From Beijerinckiaceae bacterium (GTDB lineage Bacteria > Pseudomonadota > Alphaproteobacteria > Rhizobiales > Beijerinckiaceae): a stretch of 16,437 bases of DNA. The translations under genes were made by a program, and so were the position numbers. Location: assembly GCA_947455285.1 (NCBI GenBank), contig CANGOK010000039.1:1-16437 (forward strand), read 5' to 3'. How positions within the stretch are numbered: the stretch's first letter is position 1; each line of letters begins with the position of its first letter. The notes beneath the pieces are model-generated. The model made no database searches and was not told the origin of the DNA. It saw only the letters and a list, made by a program, of their open reading frames with translations. Below are positions 7,636-13,381 of the stretch, piece after piece.

Positions 7636-7699
7636 CTTTCGAACGGGCCGCTCCCGCCAATCATCAGCAAACCATCTTCACCTACAGAAAGAGGCGTCC

Positions 7700-8737
7700 A
7701 TGATCATCGACATCCACGGCCACTACACGACCGAACCGGCCGCGATGCACAGCTTCCGCGACAAGCAGCTCGCGGCTCTCGCCGATCCGGCCCGCAAGCC
7801 CTCGGCTGACCTCGGCATTTCTGACGAGCAGCTCATCGCCAGCGTCCAGAAACAGCTCGGCTTCCAGAAGAACCGCGGCAGCGACCTGACGGTGTTCTCG
7901 CCCCGCGCCTCGGGCATGGCCCATCACATCGGCAACGAGGCCGTGTCGATGGAGTGGACCCGTCTCAGCAACGACATGATCCACCGCATCTGCACCCTGC
8001 TCCCCGACAATTTCGTGGGCGTCGGCCAGTTGCCGCAGTTCCCGGGCGTCTCGCCCAAGAACAGCGTGCCGGAGCTGGAGCGCATGGTGAATGAGCTCGG
8101 CTTCGTCGGCGTCAACCTGAACCCCGATCCGACCGGCGGCTACTGGACGGAAGCGCCCCTGACGGACCGCATGTGGTACCCGATCTACGAGAAGATGGTG
8201 GAGCTCGACGTTCCCGCCATGATCCACGTCTCCTCGTCCTGCAACCCGAACTTCCACGCCACGGGCGCCCACTACATCAACGCCGACACCACGGCCTTCA
8301 TGCAGCTCATCCAGGGCAACCTGTTCAAGGACTTCCCGACCCTGAAGTTCGTGATCCCCCACGGCGGCGGCGCGGTTCCCTATCACTGGGGTCGCTATCG
8401 TGGCCTGTGCCTCAACATGAAGAAGCCCCCGCTCGTCGAATATCTGATGAAGAACGTCTTCTTTGACACCTGCGTCTATCACCTGCCGGGCATCGAACTG
8501 CTCACCAAGGTGATCCCGATCGACAACATCCTCTTCGCTTCGGAAATGGTCGGCGCGGTGCAGGGCATGGATCCGGAGACCGGCTTCGACTACGACGACA
8601 CCAAGCGCTACATCGATCAGGTCACCACCCTGAGCGAAGAAGCCCGCTACAAGATCTTCGAAGGCAATGCGCGCCGCGTCTATCCGCGTCTCGACAAGCT
8701 GCTGACCAAGCGCGGTCACCTGCCCAAGACCTTCTAA
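7700..8737 (+). CDS. ligJ: 4-oxalomesaconate hydratase (amidohydrolase family, LigJ type)
   Basis: 345 residues, starting MIIDIHGHYTT after an AAAGAGG ribosome site. The sequence closely follows what I recall of Sphingobium LigJ, including GSDLTVFSPRAS (60-71), GFVGVNLNPDPTGGYW, WYPIYEKMVELDVPAMIHVS, FVIPHGGGAVPYHWGR, FFDTCVYHLPGI and ILFASEMVGAV. LigJ adds water to 4-oxalomesaconate, giving 4-carboxy-4-hydroxy-2-oxoadipate in the protocatechuate 4,5-cleavage and gallate pathways. The amidohydrolase metal set appears as H6 and H8 (HGH), H176 and H221, with E282 (ASEM) in place of the usual Asp, as in LigJ. Cytosolic. It lies 64 bases after the SDR and 62 bases before the aldolase. LigAB, LigC and LigI are not in the window. 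Confidence 0.92.
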   Translation: MIIDIHGHYTTEPAAMHSFRDKQLAALADPARKPSADLGISDEQLIASVQKQLGFQKNRGSDLTVFSPRASGMAHHIGNEAVSMEWTRLSNDMIHRICTLLPDNFVGVGQLPQFPGVSPKNSVPELERMVNELGFVGVNLNPDPTGGYWTEAPLTDRMWYPIYEKMVELDVPAMIHVSSSCNPNFHATGAHYINADTTAFMQLIQGNLFKDFPTLKFVIPHGGGAVPYHWGRYRGLCLNMKKPPLVEYLMKNVFFDTCVYHLPGIELLTKVIPIDNILFASEMVGAVQGMDPETGFDYDDTKRYIDQVTTLSEEARYKIFEGNARRVYPRLDKLLTKRGHLPKTF

Positions 8738-8750
8738 GGTTCACAATCAC

Positions 8751-8780
8751 GCCGCGCGCTCCAAAAGGGCGCGCGGCTTT
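8751..8780 (+). terminator. Intra-operon hairpin after ligJ
   Basis: GCCGCGCGC (8751-8759) pairs perfectly with GCGCGCGGC (8769-8777). An extra CC/GG pair surrounds an AAAA loop, with one bulged T. TTTCGTTTC follows. This looks like a moderate intrinsic terminator or attenuator 14 bases after the ligJ stop. Because the aldolase gene follows in the same direction with its own strong GGAGG site, it probably reduces rather than stops downstream transcription, or stabilises the ligJ mRNA 3' end. Confidence 0.65.
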
Positions 8781-8799
8781 CGTTTCAAATGGAGGTTCC

Positions 8800-9657
8800 A
8801 TGTCTCTTCCGCGCCTGAATGGCATGATCCGCGCGCTCGAAGCCGGCCAGCACTGTTTCTCGCTTTTCGCTCCTTGCGAGCCGACCGTCGCGGTCGAACT
8901 GCAGCAGTCCAAGTATGATGGCGTCGTCTTCGAAGGCGAGCACAATGGCTGGGACATCCGCGCCCTTCGCGACAGCCTGCAGTATCTGCTCAACCGCGGC
9001 CAGATCCTGAAGAACGGCACGCCCGCTCCCTCCGTCACACCCATGGCGCGCATCCCCGCCAACGGCGTCGAGAAGAACCAGTTCCTCGCCAAGCAGGCGC
9101 TGGATCTTGGCTGCTACGGCATCATGTGGCCGCATATCTCCTCGGTCGAAGAGGCCTATAACGCGGTGGCCGCTTGCCGCTACGCCCGCCTCAAGGACAA
9201 GCCGCTCTATGAGCCCCAGGGCATCCGCGGCGACGGCCCGATGCAGGCGACCCGTTACTGGGGCATCAGCCAGCAGGAATATTATGATCGCGCCGACGTG
9301 TGGCCGCTCGCGCCCCACGGCGAAATCCTCTGCGTCATCCAGATCGAAGACACGCTTGGCATCAAGAACCTGCGCGACATGCTGAAGAACGTGCCCGGCA
9401 TCGGGGCCGTCGTCATCGGCGAGGGCGATCTTTCGCAGGAGCTCGGCTATCCCCGTCAGGTCGAGCACCCCGCCGTGCTTGAGGCCATGGCCGAGATCGT
9501 CGCGATCTGCAAGGAATGCAATGTCGTCGTCGGCCATCCCCATGTGGAGGTCTCGAACGGCCAGCGCATCGTCGACGAGGGCTATCGCTTCCTCATGTGC
9601 TCGGCGCCGCGCAATTTCAACACGCTTGAAAAGTCGCGCGCCCTCGTGGGCCGCTAA
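8800..9657 (+). CDS. HpcH/HpaI family (class II pyruvate-type) aldolase
   Basis: 285 residues with a GGAGG ribosome site five bases before the ATG. Family landmarks are GVVFEGEHNGWD (41-52, acid/His pair E47-H48), MARIP with R84, GCYGIMWPHISSVEEA, QGIRGDGP (about 140-147), metal ligand E183 in VIQIEDTLG and D210 in VIGEGDLSQELG. Members are divalent-metal aldolases that cleave 4-hydroxy-2-oxo acids to pyruvate (or oxaloacetate) plus an aldehyde or keto acid, or work on related citramalyl-type substrates. Directly after ligJ, the natural substrate would be the LigJ product 4-carboxy-4-hydroxy-2-oxoadipate, cleaved to pyruvate and oxaloacetate. The usual enzyme for that step (LigK/GalC) is of the unrelated RraA-like family and is not seen here. 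The family call is firm; the substrate is inferred from neighbours. Confidence 0.88.
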   Translation: MSLPRLNGMIRALEAGQHCFSLFAPCEPTVAVELQQSKYDGVVFEGEHNGWDIRALRDSLQYLLNRGQILKNGTPAPSVTPMARIPANGVEKNQFLAKQALDLGCYGIMWPHISSVEEAYNAVAACRYARLKDKPLYEPQGIRGDGPMQATRYWGISQQEYYDRADVWPLAPHGEILCVIQIEDTLGIKNLRDMLKNVPGIGAVVIGEGDLSQELGYPRQVEHPAVLEAMAEIVAICKECNVVVGHPHVEVSNGQRIVDEGYRFLMCSAPRNFNTLEKSRALVGR

Positions 9658-9668
9658 GCCAAACAATC

Positions 9669-9688
9669 GGGGCGGCGAAAGTCGCCCC
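9669..9688 (+). terminator. Weak hairpin after the aldolase gene
   Basis: GGGGCG (9669-9674) pairs with CGCCCC (9683-9688) over a GCGAAAGT loop, 11 bases after the aldolase stop codon. No T-run follows (CATTCATTTC), so it is at best a weak terminator or an mRNA-stabilising hairpin within the operon. Confidence 0.35.
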
Positions 9689-9750
9689 CATTCATTTCAA
9701 GTCCGGCTTGGCGGATTGGGTAGCCCTCCGCGAGCCCTGCGGAGAGAAAC

Positions 9751-10656
9751 ATGTTCAAGGAAATGCCCGCCAGCGGCCCGGTGACGCTGACCACCAATCT
9801 CGCCGATTATCCGATCAGCAAGGCGCTCAAGTCAGGCGCCATCCATTCCGATCTCGTCACCTTCAACTTCGCCGGAACCAAGACCGCGAACCAGAGCTTC
9901 AAGCCCATGGTGCGCGAAGGCAAGTTCGACGCGGGTGAACTCGCGATCGTGACATTCCTGCAGGCCGTGGCCTGGGGCAAGCCGCTGGTGCTTCTGCCCG
10001 CCGTCATGGTCGGCCGCTTCCAGCACAATTGCATCTCCTACGATTGCACCAAGGGTGACATCACCCCCAAGCAGCTCGAAGGCAAGCGCGTCGGCGTGCG
10101 CGCCTATACCCAGACCACGGGCGTCTGGGTGCGCGGCCTTCTCGCCCATGAATATGGCGTCGACATCAACAAGGTCATCTGGTCGACCTACGAAGATCCT
10201 CATGTCGCTGAATACAAGGAGCCCGATTTCCTCGAGCGGTTCGACCCCAATGGCAAGGGCATGGAAGAGCTGATGTTCGAAGGCGCCTTTGACGCCATCA
10301 TCATCGGCGGCGAGATCCCCAACGAGCCGCGCGCCAAGACGCTCATTCCCAACGCCAAGCAGGCCGCGCTCGAATGGCACGCCCGCACCGGCTGCGTCAC
10401 CGTCAACCATCTCTTCGCGGTTTCCGCCGAAGTCGCCAAGCGCAAGGATGTGATGCAGGAGATCTGGCGCATGCTGAAGGAGACGAAGGCCGCCATGCCT
10501 GCGCCCGCCGATGGCGTCGACCTCTATCCCTTCGGTTGGGACGCCAACCGTAAGAACCTCGAACTCGTCATCCAGTATTCTTACGAGCAGAAGCTTCTGC
10601 CGCGCATGATGAGCGTCGATGAACTCATCTGCGACGCGACGCGCGATATGAAGTGA
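9751..10656 (+). CDS. 4,5-dihydroxyphthalate decarboxylase-like protein (periplasmic-binding-protein fold)
   Basis: 301 residues with a GGAGAG ribosome site. The pattern matches the Pht5 / 4,5-dihydroxyphthalate decarboxylase group: VTLTTNLADYPISKALKSG at the start, KPMVREGKFDAGELAIVTFL, GKPLVLLPAVMVGRFQHNC, QLEGKRVGVRAYTQTTGVWV, RGLLAHEYGVDINKVIW and EGAFDAIIIGGEIP. This group shares the solute-binding-protein fold and is often mis-annotated as an ABC binding protein. There is no signal peptide (MFKEMPASGPVTLTTN has no basic-plus-hydrophobic segment), and no permease or ATPase is nearby, so a cytosolic enzyme is more likely. The reference reaction converts 4,5-dihydroxyphthalate to protocatechuate, which would feed a LigJ pathway. 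The true substrate may be another polyhydroxylated ring acid. It ends 7 bases before the cupin gene. Confidence 0.75.
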   Translation: MFKEMPASGPVTLTTNLADYPISKALKSGAIHSDLVTFNFAGTKTANQSFKPMVREGKFDAGELAIVTFLQAVAWGKPLVLLPAVMVGRFQHNCISYDCTKGDITPKQLEGKRVGVRAYTQTTGVWVRGLLAHEYGVDINKVIWSTYEDPHVAEYKEPDFLERFDPNGKGMEELMFEGAFDAIIIGGEIPNEPRAKTLIPNAKQAALEWHARTGCVTVNHLFAVSAEVAKRKDVMQEIWRMLKETKAAMPAPADGVDLYPFGWDANRKNLELVIQYSYEQKLLPRMMSVDELICDATRDMK

Positions 10657-10663
10657 GGTCGTT

Positions 10664-11227
10664 ATGATCGGTGAGACCACCCCCAAGCCAGTAAGGCGCA
10701 TCATCACGGGCCATGATGAGACCGGCAAGGCGGTCGTCGTCATGGATGGCGCTGCACCCAACCAGCGCCTGCGCGCCGCCACCGGCATCGTTTCGACGCT
10801 GCTGTGGGTGACAGAAGAAGCGCCAGTCAATATCGCTAGCAATGCTGATCGCGCCGACCGGGAATCGCCGGTTGCGCCGCCGCCGAAAGGCTCGATCCTG
10901 CGCGTGGTCGATTTTCCGCCCGCGGGCGACACCAGCGGCGTCAGCAATGAAGCCATGCTGAAGGAGATGGGCATCGCCCATGGCCACGGCGACAAGCCCG
11001 CGCGCCATCCCTTCACCCATCGCACCAAAAGCGTCGACTACGCCTTCGTACTCGAAGGCGAGATCGACATGCTGCTCGATGATTCCGAAGTGCACATGAA
11101 GGCGGGCGACATCATGGTCCAGCAGGGCACCAACCACGCCTGGGTCAACAATAGCGACAAGGTCTGCCGCATCGCCTTCGTGCTGATCGACGCCGACGAG
11201 CCGCCGGCCTGGATGCTGGGGGAGTAA
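10664..11227 (+). CDS. Cupin-domain protein
   Basis: 187 residues, starting MIGETTPKPVRRIITGHDET, with a GTGAGG ribosome site overlapping the end of the previous gene; tight coupling to the decarboxylase-like gene. An N-terminal segment (about 1-85) precedes a single cupin barrel (about 86-175). Cupin motif 1 is variant: H115 and H119 in HPFTHRT, then D125 in the usual Glu position, then YAFVLEGEIDMLL. Motif 2, AGDIMVQQGTNHAWVNN, keeps H158 but has QQG where PPG is common. A metal site of three His plus one Asp is plausible. The family is broad (dioxygenases, isomerases, decarboxylases, sensors), so no reaction can be assigned. As last gene of the ligJ run, it may act on a pathway intermediate or tautomer. 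Confidence 0.82.
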   Translation: MIGETTPKPVRRIITGHDETGKAVVVMDGAAPNQRLRAATGIVSTLLWVTEEAPVNIASNADRADRESPVAPPPKGSILRVVDFPPAGDTSGVSNEAMLKEMGIAHGHGDKPARHPFTHRTKSVDYAFVLEGEIDMLLDDSEVHMKAGDIMVQQGTNHAWVNNSDKVCRIAFVLIDADEPPAWMLGE

Positions 11228-11276
11228 GGATCGGCAAGGTCCGCAGTTTTATTGCCTAGCTTATGACATGTGAGAT

Positions 11277-11313
11277 AAAGGGCTGTGTCGGCTGCGACAT
11301 GGCCCTTTTTCTT
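11277..11313 (+). terminator. Strong intrinsic terminator ending the ligJ-cupin operon
   Basis: The 14-base arms AAAGGGCTGTGTCG (11277-11290) and CGACATGGCCCTTT (11295-11308) pair fully, with two G-T wobbles, around a GCTG loop. TTTTTCTTGTCT overlaps and follows the right arm. Downstream of the cupin stop (11227), it insulates the catabolic operon from the DUF433 unit. The A-run on the left arm may let it work weakly in the other direction too. Confidence 0.88.
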
Positions 11314-11320
11314 GTCTCCG

Positions 11321-11349
11321 TTGAGATTTCCTCGCCTGCACTATATATT
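11321..11349 (+). promoter_or_regulatory. Sigma-70-type promoter of the DUF433-DUF5615 unit
   Basis: TTGAGA (11321-11326, -35) and TATATT (11344-11349, -10) are separated by exactly 17 bases. The pair lies just after the terminator at 11277-11313 and 34 bases before the DUF433 start codon. This is the clearest promoter in the window. Its local AT-richness contrasts with the surrounding GC-rich DNA. Confidence 0.72.
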
Positions 11350-11363
11350 CCGACAGTTCGGAA
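11348..11363. promoter_or_regulatory. Palindromic operator overlapping the -10 element
   Basis: TTCCGA-CAGT-TCGGAA is a perfect 6-base inverted repeat with a 4-base centre. It overlaps the last two bases of the -10 hexamer and covers the expected transcription start. A protein bound here would block initiation. The obvious candidate is the DUF433 protein encoded immediately downstream, as in self-repressing antitoxins. Confidence 0.62.
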
Positions 11364-11383
11364 ACTTTTTTACGGAGTGAGTC

Positions 11384-12037
11384 ATGAGCTCTACTTTGGA
11401 CATGCTCAAGCTGACCGAGGCGGCGGTTGTGGCCCATGTCGCGCTGAGGGAGGTCAACCGGGTCATTGACGAACGCATCCTGCCCGAGGACTTCGTCTCG
11501 ACAGAAGACGGTCGGCGCGTGGCGGCCTCGGCCTGTCCGCTCATCTCCTTCTATTTCGACAGCGCCCGGCGCCTGACGGCCGAAGAGCGACTGTTCGCCA
11601 TCAATGAGGCCGGATCGCGCCTGCAGAAGTTCCGCGCATTCGACTTCGACTCGCTGATCGCCGAGGATTGGACCGTGCGGGACGACTTCCTCACCATCGA
11701 CTTCGCCCCCTTCCTGCGAGGCGCCAATGAACGGATGCAGAGGCTCGAGGCCGCGCGCGACATAGTCGTGTCCGATCCTGAGATCCTCGGGGGCACGCCC
11801 GTCCTGCGCGGCACTCGCGTTCCCGTCTACGACGTCGCCGCCTGCGTGGCCGCTGGCGAGTCGATCGAAGAGATCCTCGATGCCTATCCCTCGATAAATG
11901 CCGACAAGATCGGATTGGCTGCGATCTACGCCGAAGCGAATCCAGTTCGTGGGCGCCCAAGAGTGCTCGGCGAACTTCCCAAGGGTGCGATCCTCATTAA
12001 AGAAGGCTGGGTCCCGCGCCGCAGGAAAGCGGGATGA
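11384..12037 (+). CDS. DUF433 protein with extra N-terminal part, putative antitoxin/repressor
   Basis: 217 residues with a GGAG ribosome site six bases before the ATG. The C-terminal part (about 127-187) is a DUF433 domain: VVSDPEILGGTPVLRGTRVP, then VYDVAACVAAGESIEEILDA and YPSINADKIGLAAIYAEANP. Typical DUF433 antitoxins are only about 75-110 residues. Here the first 125 residues add a helical part opening with LTEAAVVAHVALREVNRVID. This resembles a MerR-like or other helix-turn-helix DNA-binding segment and contains a C51-P52-L53 turn. The tail (190-217) is basic, ending PRRRKAG. The gene overlaps the DUF5615 gene by ATGA (12034-12037). Predicted role: neutralise the PIN-like partner and repress their shared promoter. 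The domain call is firm; the regulatory role is inferred. Confidence 0.83.
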   Translation: MSSTLDMLKLTEAAVVAHVALREVNRVIDERILPEDFVSTEDGRRVAASACPLISFYFDSARRLTAEERLFAINEAGSRLQKFRAFDFDSLIAEDWTVRDDFLTIDFAPFLRGANERMQRLEAARDIVVSDPEILGGTPVLRGTRVPVYDVAACVAAGESIEEILDAYPSINADKIGLAAIYAEANPVRGRPRVLGELPKGAILIKEGWVPRRRKAG

Positions 12038-12453
12038 AATTTCTGATCGACGAGTGTCTGAGCCCGCGACTGACGAAACTCGCCCATGCCGAAGGCTATG
12101 GCGAATCTTCACATGTCGTCTGGCTCAACCGAGCCGGCCTGAAGGATTGGGAGCTGAAGACCATCATCCTTGAGTGGGATTGGACCTTCGTCACGAAGAA
12201 CTCCGAGGACTTTCGTGGATCGCCCGAGCGGCCCGGGGCGAAAGGGCAATATGCAGGCGTTGACCTTCACGCCGGGCTTTTCTGTCTCAATGGACCGCCC
12301 GGCATGGATCTCGATATGCAGATCGAACTTTTTGAACAGGCTCTCGAAGAGCTGAAACCAGAGCCTGACCTTGTGAATCAGGTTCTGGAAATCACGATGG
12401 GAGACGCCGAATTATACATTCGGCGTTATCACTTGCCGCCTATCGAAAAGTAG
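12034..12453 (+). CDS. DUF5615 PIN-like protein, putative ribonuclease toxin
   Basis: 139 residues, starting MKFLIDECLSPRLTKLAHAE, the standard DUF5615 (Mut7-C/PIN-like) opening with acidic pair D6-E7. Further conserved elements are GLKDWELKTIILEWDWTFVT (about 35-54) with D38, and TKNSEDF with D59, giving a PIN-type cluster of acidic residues for metal binding. It is a little longer than common members (about 110-120 residues), with a helical C-terminal extension (95-139). DUF5615 genes are commonly paired with DUF433 genes, and the order antitoxin-then-toxin with a 4-base overlap is kept. Predicted to be an RNA-cleaving toxin held inactive by its partner; toxicity is not established for most of this family. 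Confidence 0.83.
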   Translation: MKFLIDECLSPRLTKLAHAEGYGESSHVVWLNRAGLKDWELKTIILEWDWTFVTKNSEDFRGSPERPGAKGQYAGVDLHAGLFCLNGPPGMDLDMQIELFEQALEELKPEPDLVNQVLEITMGDAELYIRRYHLPPIEK

Positions 12454-12523
12454 GCGGAGAAACAATCGCCTTGAGCGGATAAAACAGGCGAGCGCCCCTA
12501 TGTAAGGGCTAGGCCATGGGTCC

Positions 12524-13288
12524 TCAAGCTTTCAACAAATGCCCGACCAACAACCATGCAGCAGTGACTGTCATCATCGCGCTAAAAACAAGTTTCAACT
12601 GCCTGTCCGGCAGCTTGTGCGCCAGAGTGACGCCTGACGAAACCGTGACTGCGCCGCTCGCGGCGAGGCACAAACCGGTCAGCCAGTCGACATTGCCATG
12701 GCCTGCGTAGGCGCTGAGCGCGATCAACGCGCTCGGCGTCACGACGACCAGTCCGAGGCTTTGCGACACTCTTTGGGGAAGATTGAAGAGGCGCGAGAAA
12801 AGCGGCGCAGTGACAAGTCCGCCGCCTACTCCGAGCAAACCCATGCTCAGACCGCCCGCAATCCCAACGAGCGGCGAGAAGCGGCGGTCGATAATCGCCC
12901 GGGATTGGGCGTCGCTTCGCGTCTGGAAGAACATGCGCGCGGCGACAAGGAGCAGGAAAACCGCGAAGAACGCACGCAACAGTTCCTGATCAATGCTGTT
13001 CGCCACTTGGGCGCTCAACCATGTGCTGAAGGTCGCCGTAAAGGCGATGCCTAGCCCCTCCCAAAGGGGAATTGGATCGCGGCGGGCGTATCGCCAACAC
13101 GCAATAAGCAGATTAGGAACCATCATGACGAGGGCGGTCCCTTGCGCCACTGGCTGAGGCATGCCGAAAAGAAGAGCCAGCACGGGAACGGCGACGATGC
13201 CCCCGCCGATGCCGAACAAGCCGCCTGCGAAGCCAAGCGCTCCGCCTAGCAGGCCGACGCCGATCAGCGAAATCAGATCAAAGGACAT
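12524..13288 (-). CDS. TSUP (TauE/SafE) family membrane permease
   Basis: 254 residues, strongly hydrophobic, with about seven to eight predicted membrane segments. The tandem-repeat signature of the family is seen twice: GFAGGLFGIGGGIVAVPVL (19-37) and GIAGGLSMGLLGVGGGLVT (142-160), the second followed by APLF. A hydrophilic cytoplasmic loop (about 121-138, RSDAQSRAIIDRRF) joins the halves. The family exports or imports sulfite, sulfoacetate, taurine-derived anions or other organic acids; the substrate cannot be read here. Its 3' end faces the DUF5615 gene across a 70-base gap. It is separated from the MetE-like gene upstream on the same strand by a terminator-like palindrome, so it is probably transcribed independently. 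The ribosome site is weak (GAGAATCC). Confidence 0.9.
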   Translation of the reverse strand: MSFDLISLIGVGLLGGALGFAGGLFGIGGGIVAVPVLALLFGMPQPVAQGTALVMMVPNLLIACWRYARRDPIPLWEGLGIAFTATFSTWLSAQVANSIDQELLRAFFAVFLLLVAARMFFQTRSDAQSRAIIDRRFSPLVGIAGGLSMGLLGVGGGLVTAPLFSRLFNLPQRVSQSLGLVVVTPSALIALSAYAGHGNVDWLTGLCLAASGAVTVSSGVTLAHKLPDRQLKLVFSAMMTVTAAWLLVGHLLKA

Positions 13289-13330
13289 GGATTCTCGACA
13301 GCGAGGCCGCAGGGTTTGTCTAAACGTAAA

Positions 13331-13350
13331 GAGCGCCCCTTGGGGCGCTC
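13331..13350 (-). terminator. Perfect palindrome / intrinsic terminator after the MetE-like gene
   Basis: GAGCGCCCCTTGGGGCGCTC is a perfect 20-base palindrome, folding as an 8-bp stem with a 4-base loop. Reading the minus strand, it lies about 30 bases after the stop of the gene at 13382-14545 and is followed by TTTACGTTTAG, fitting an intrinsic terminator. On the plus strand, a T7 run occurs 10 bases beyond the stem, so bidirectional action is possible, although no plus-strand gene reads into it. Confidence 0.72.
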
Positions 13351-13381
13351 CGAATTTCCCTTTTTTTGGCGGGGTTCTTGA

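Noticed and set aside
7682..8719. Long minus-strand open frame antisense to ligJ
   Set aside because: It mirrors the ligJ reading frame; LigJ is unmistakable on the plus strand, and the antisense product matches no protein style I recognise.
9751..10656. Reading this gene as an ABC transporter solute-binding protein
   Set aside because: No signal peptide, no transporter genes nearby, and the sequence pattern fits the dihydroxyphthalate decarboxylase group better; kept as an alternative only.
9832..11028. Minus-strand open frame (398 codons) opposite the decarboxylase-like and cupin genes
   Set aside because: It spans two well-supported plus-strand genes and their junction, with no ribosome site or recognisable motif.
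11261..12112. Minus-strand open frame opposite the DUF433 gene
   Set aside because: It would run through the terminator, promoter and operator of the plus-strand unit, and its product has no recognisable domain.
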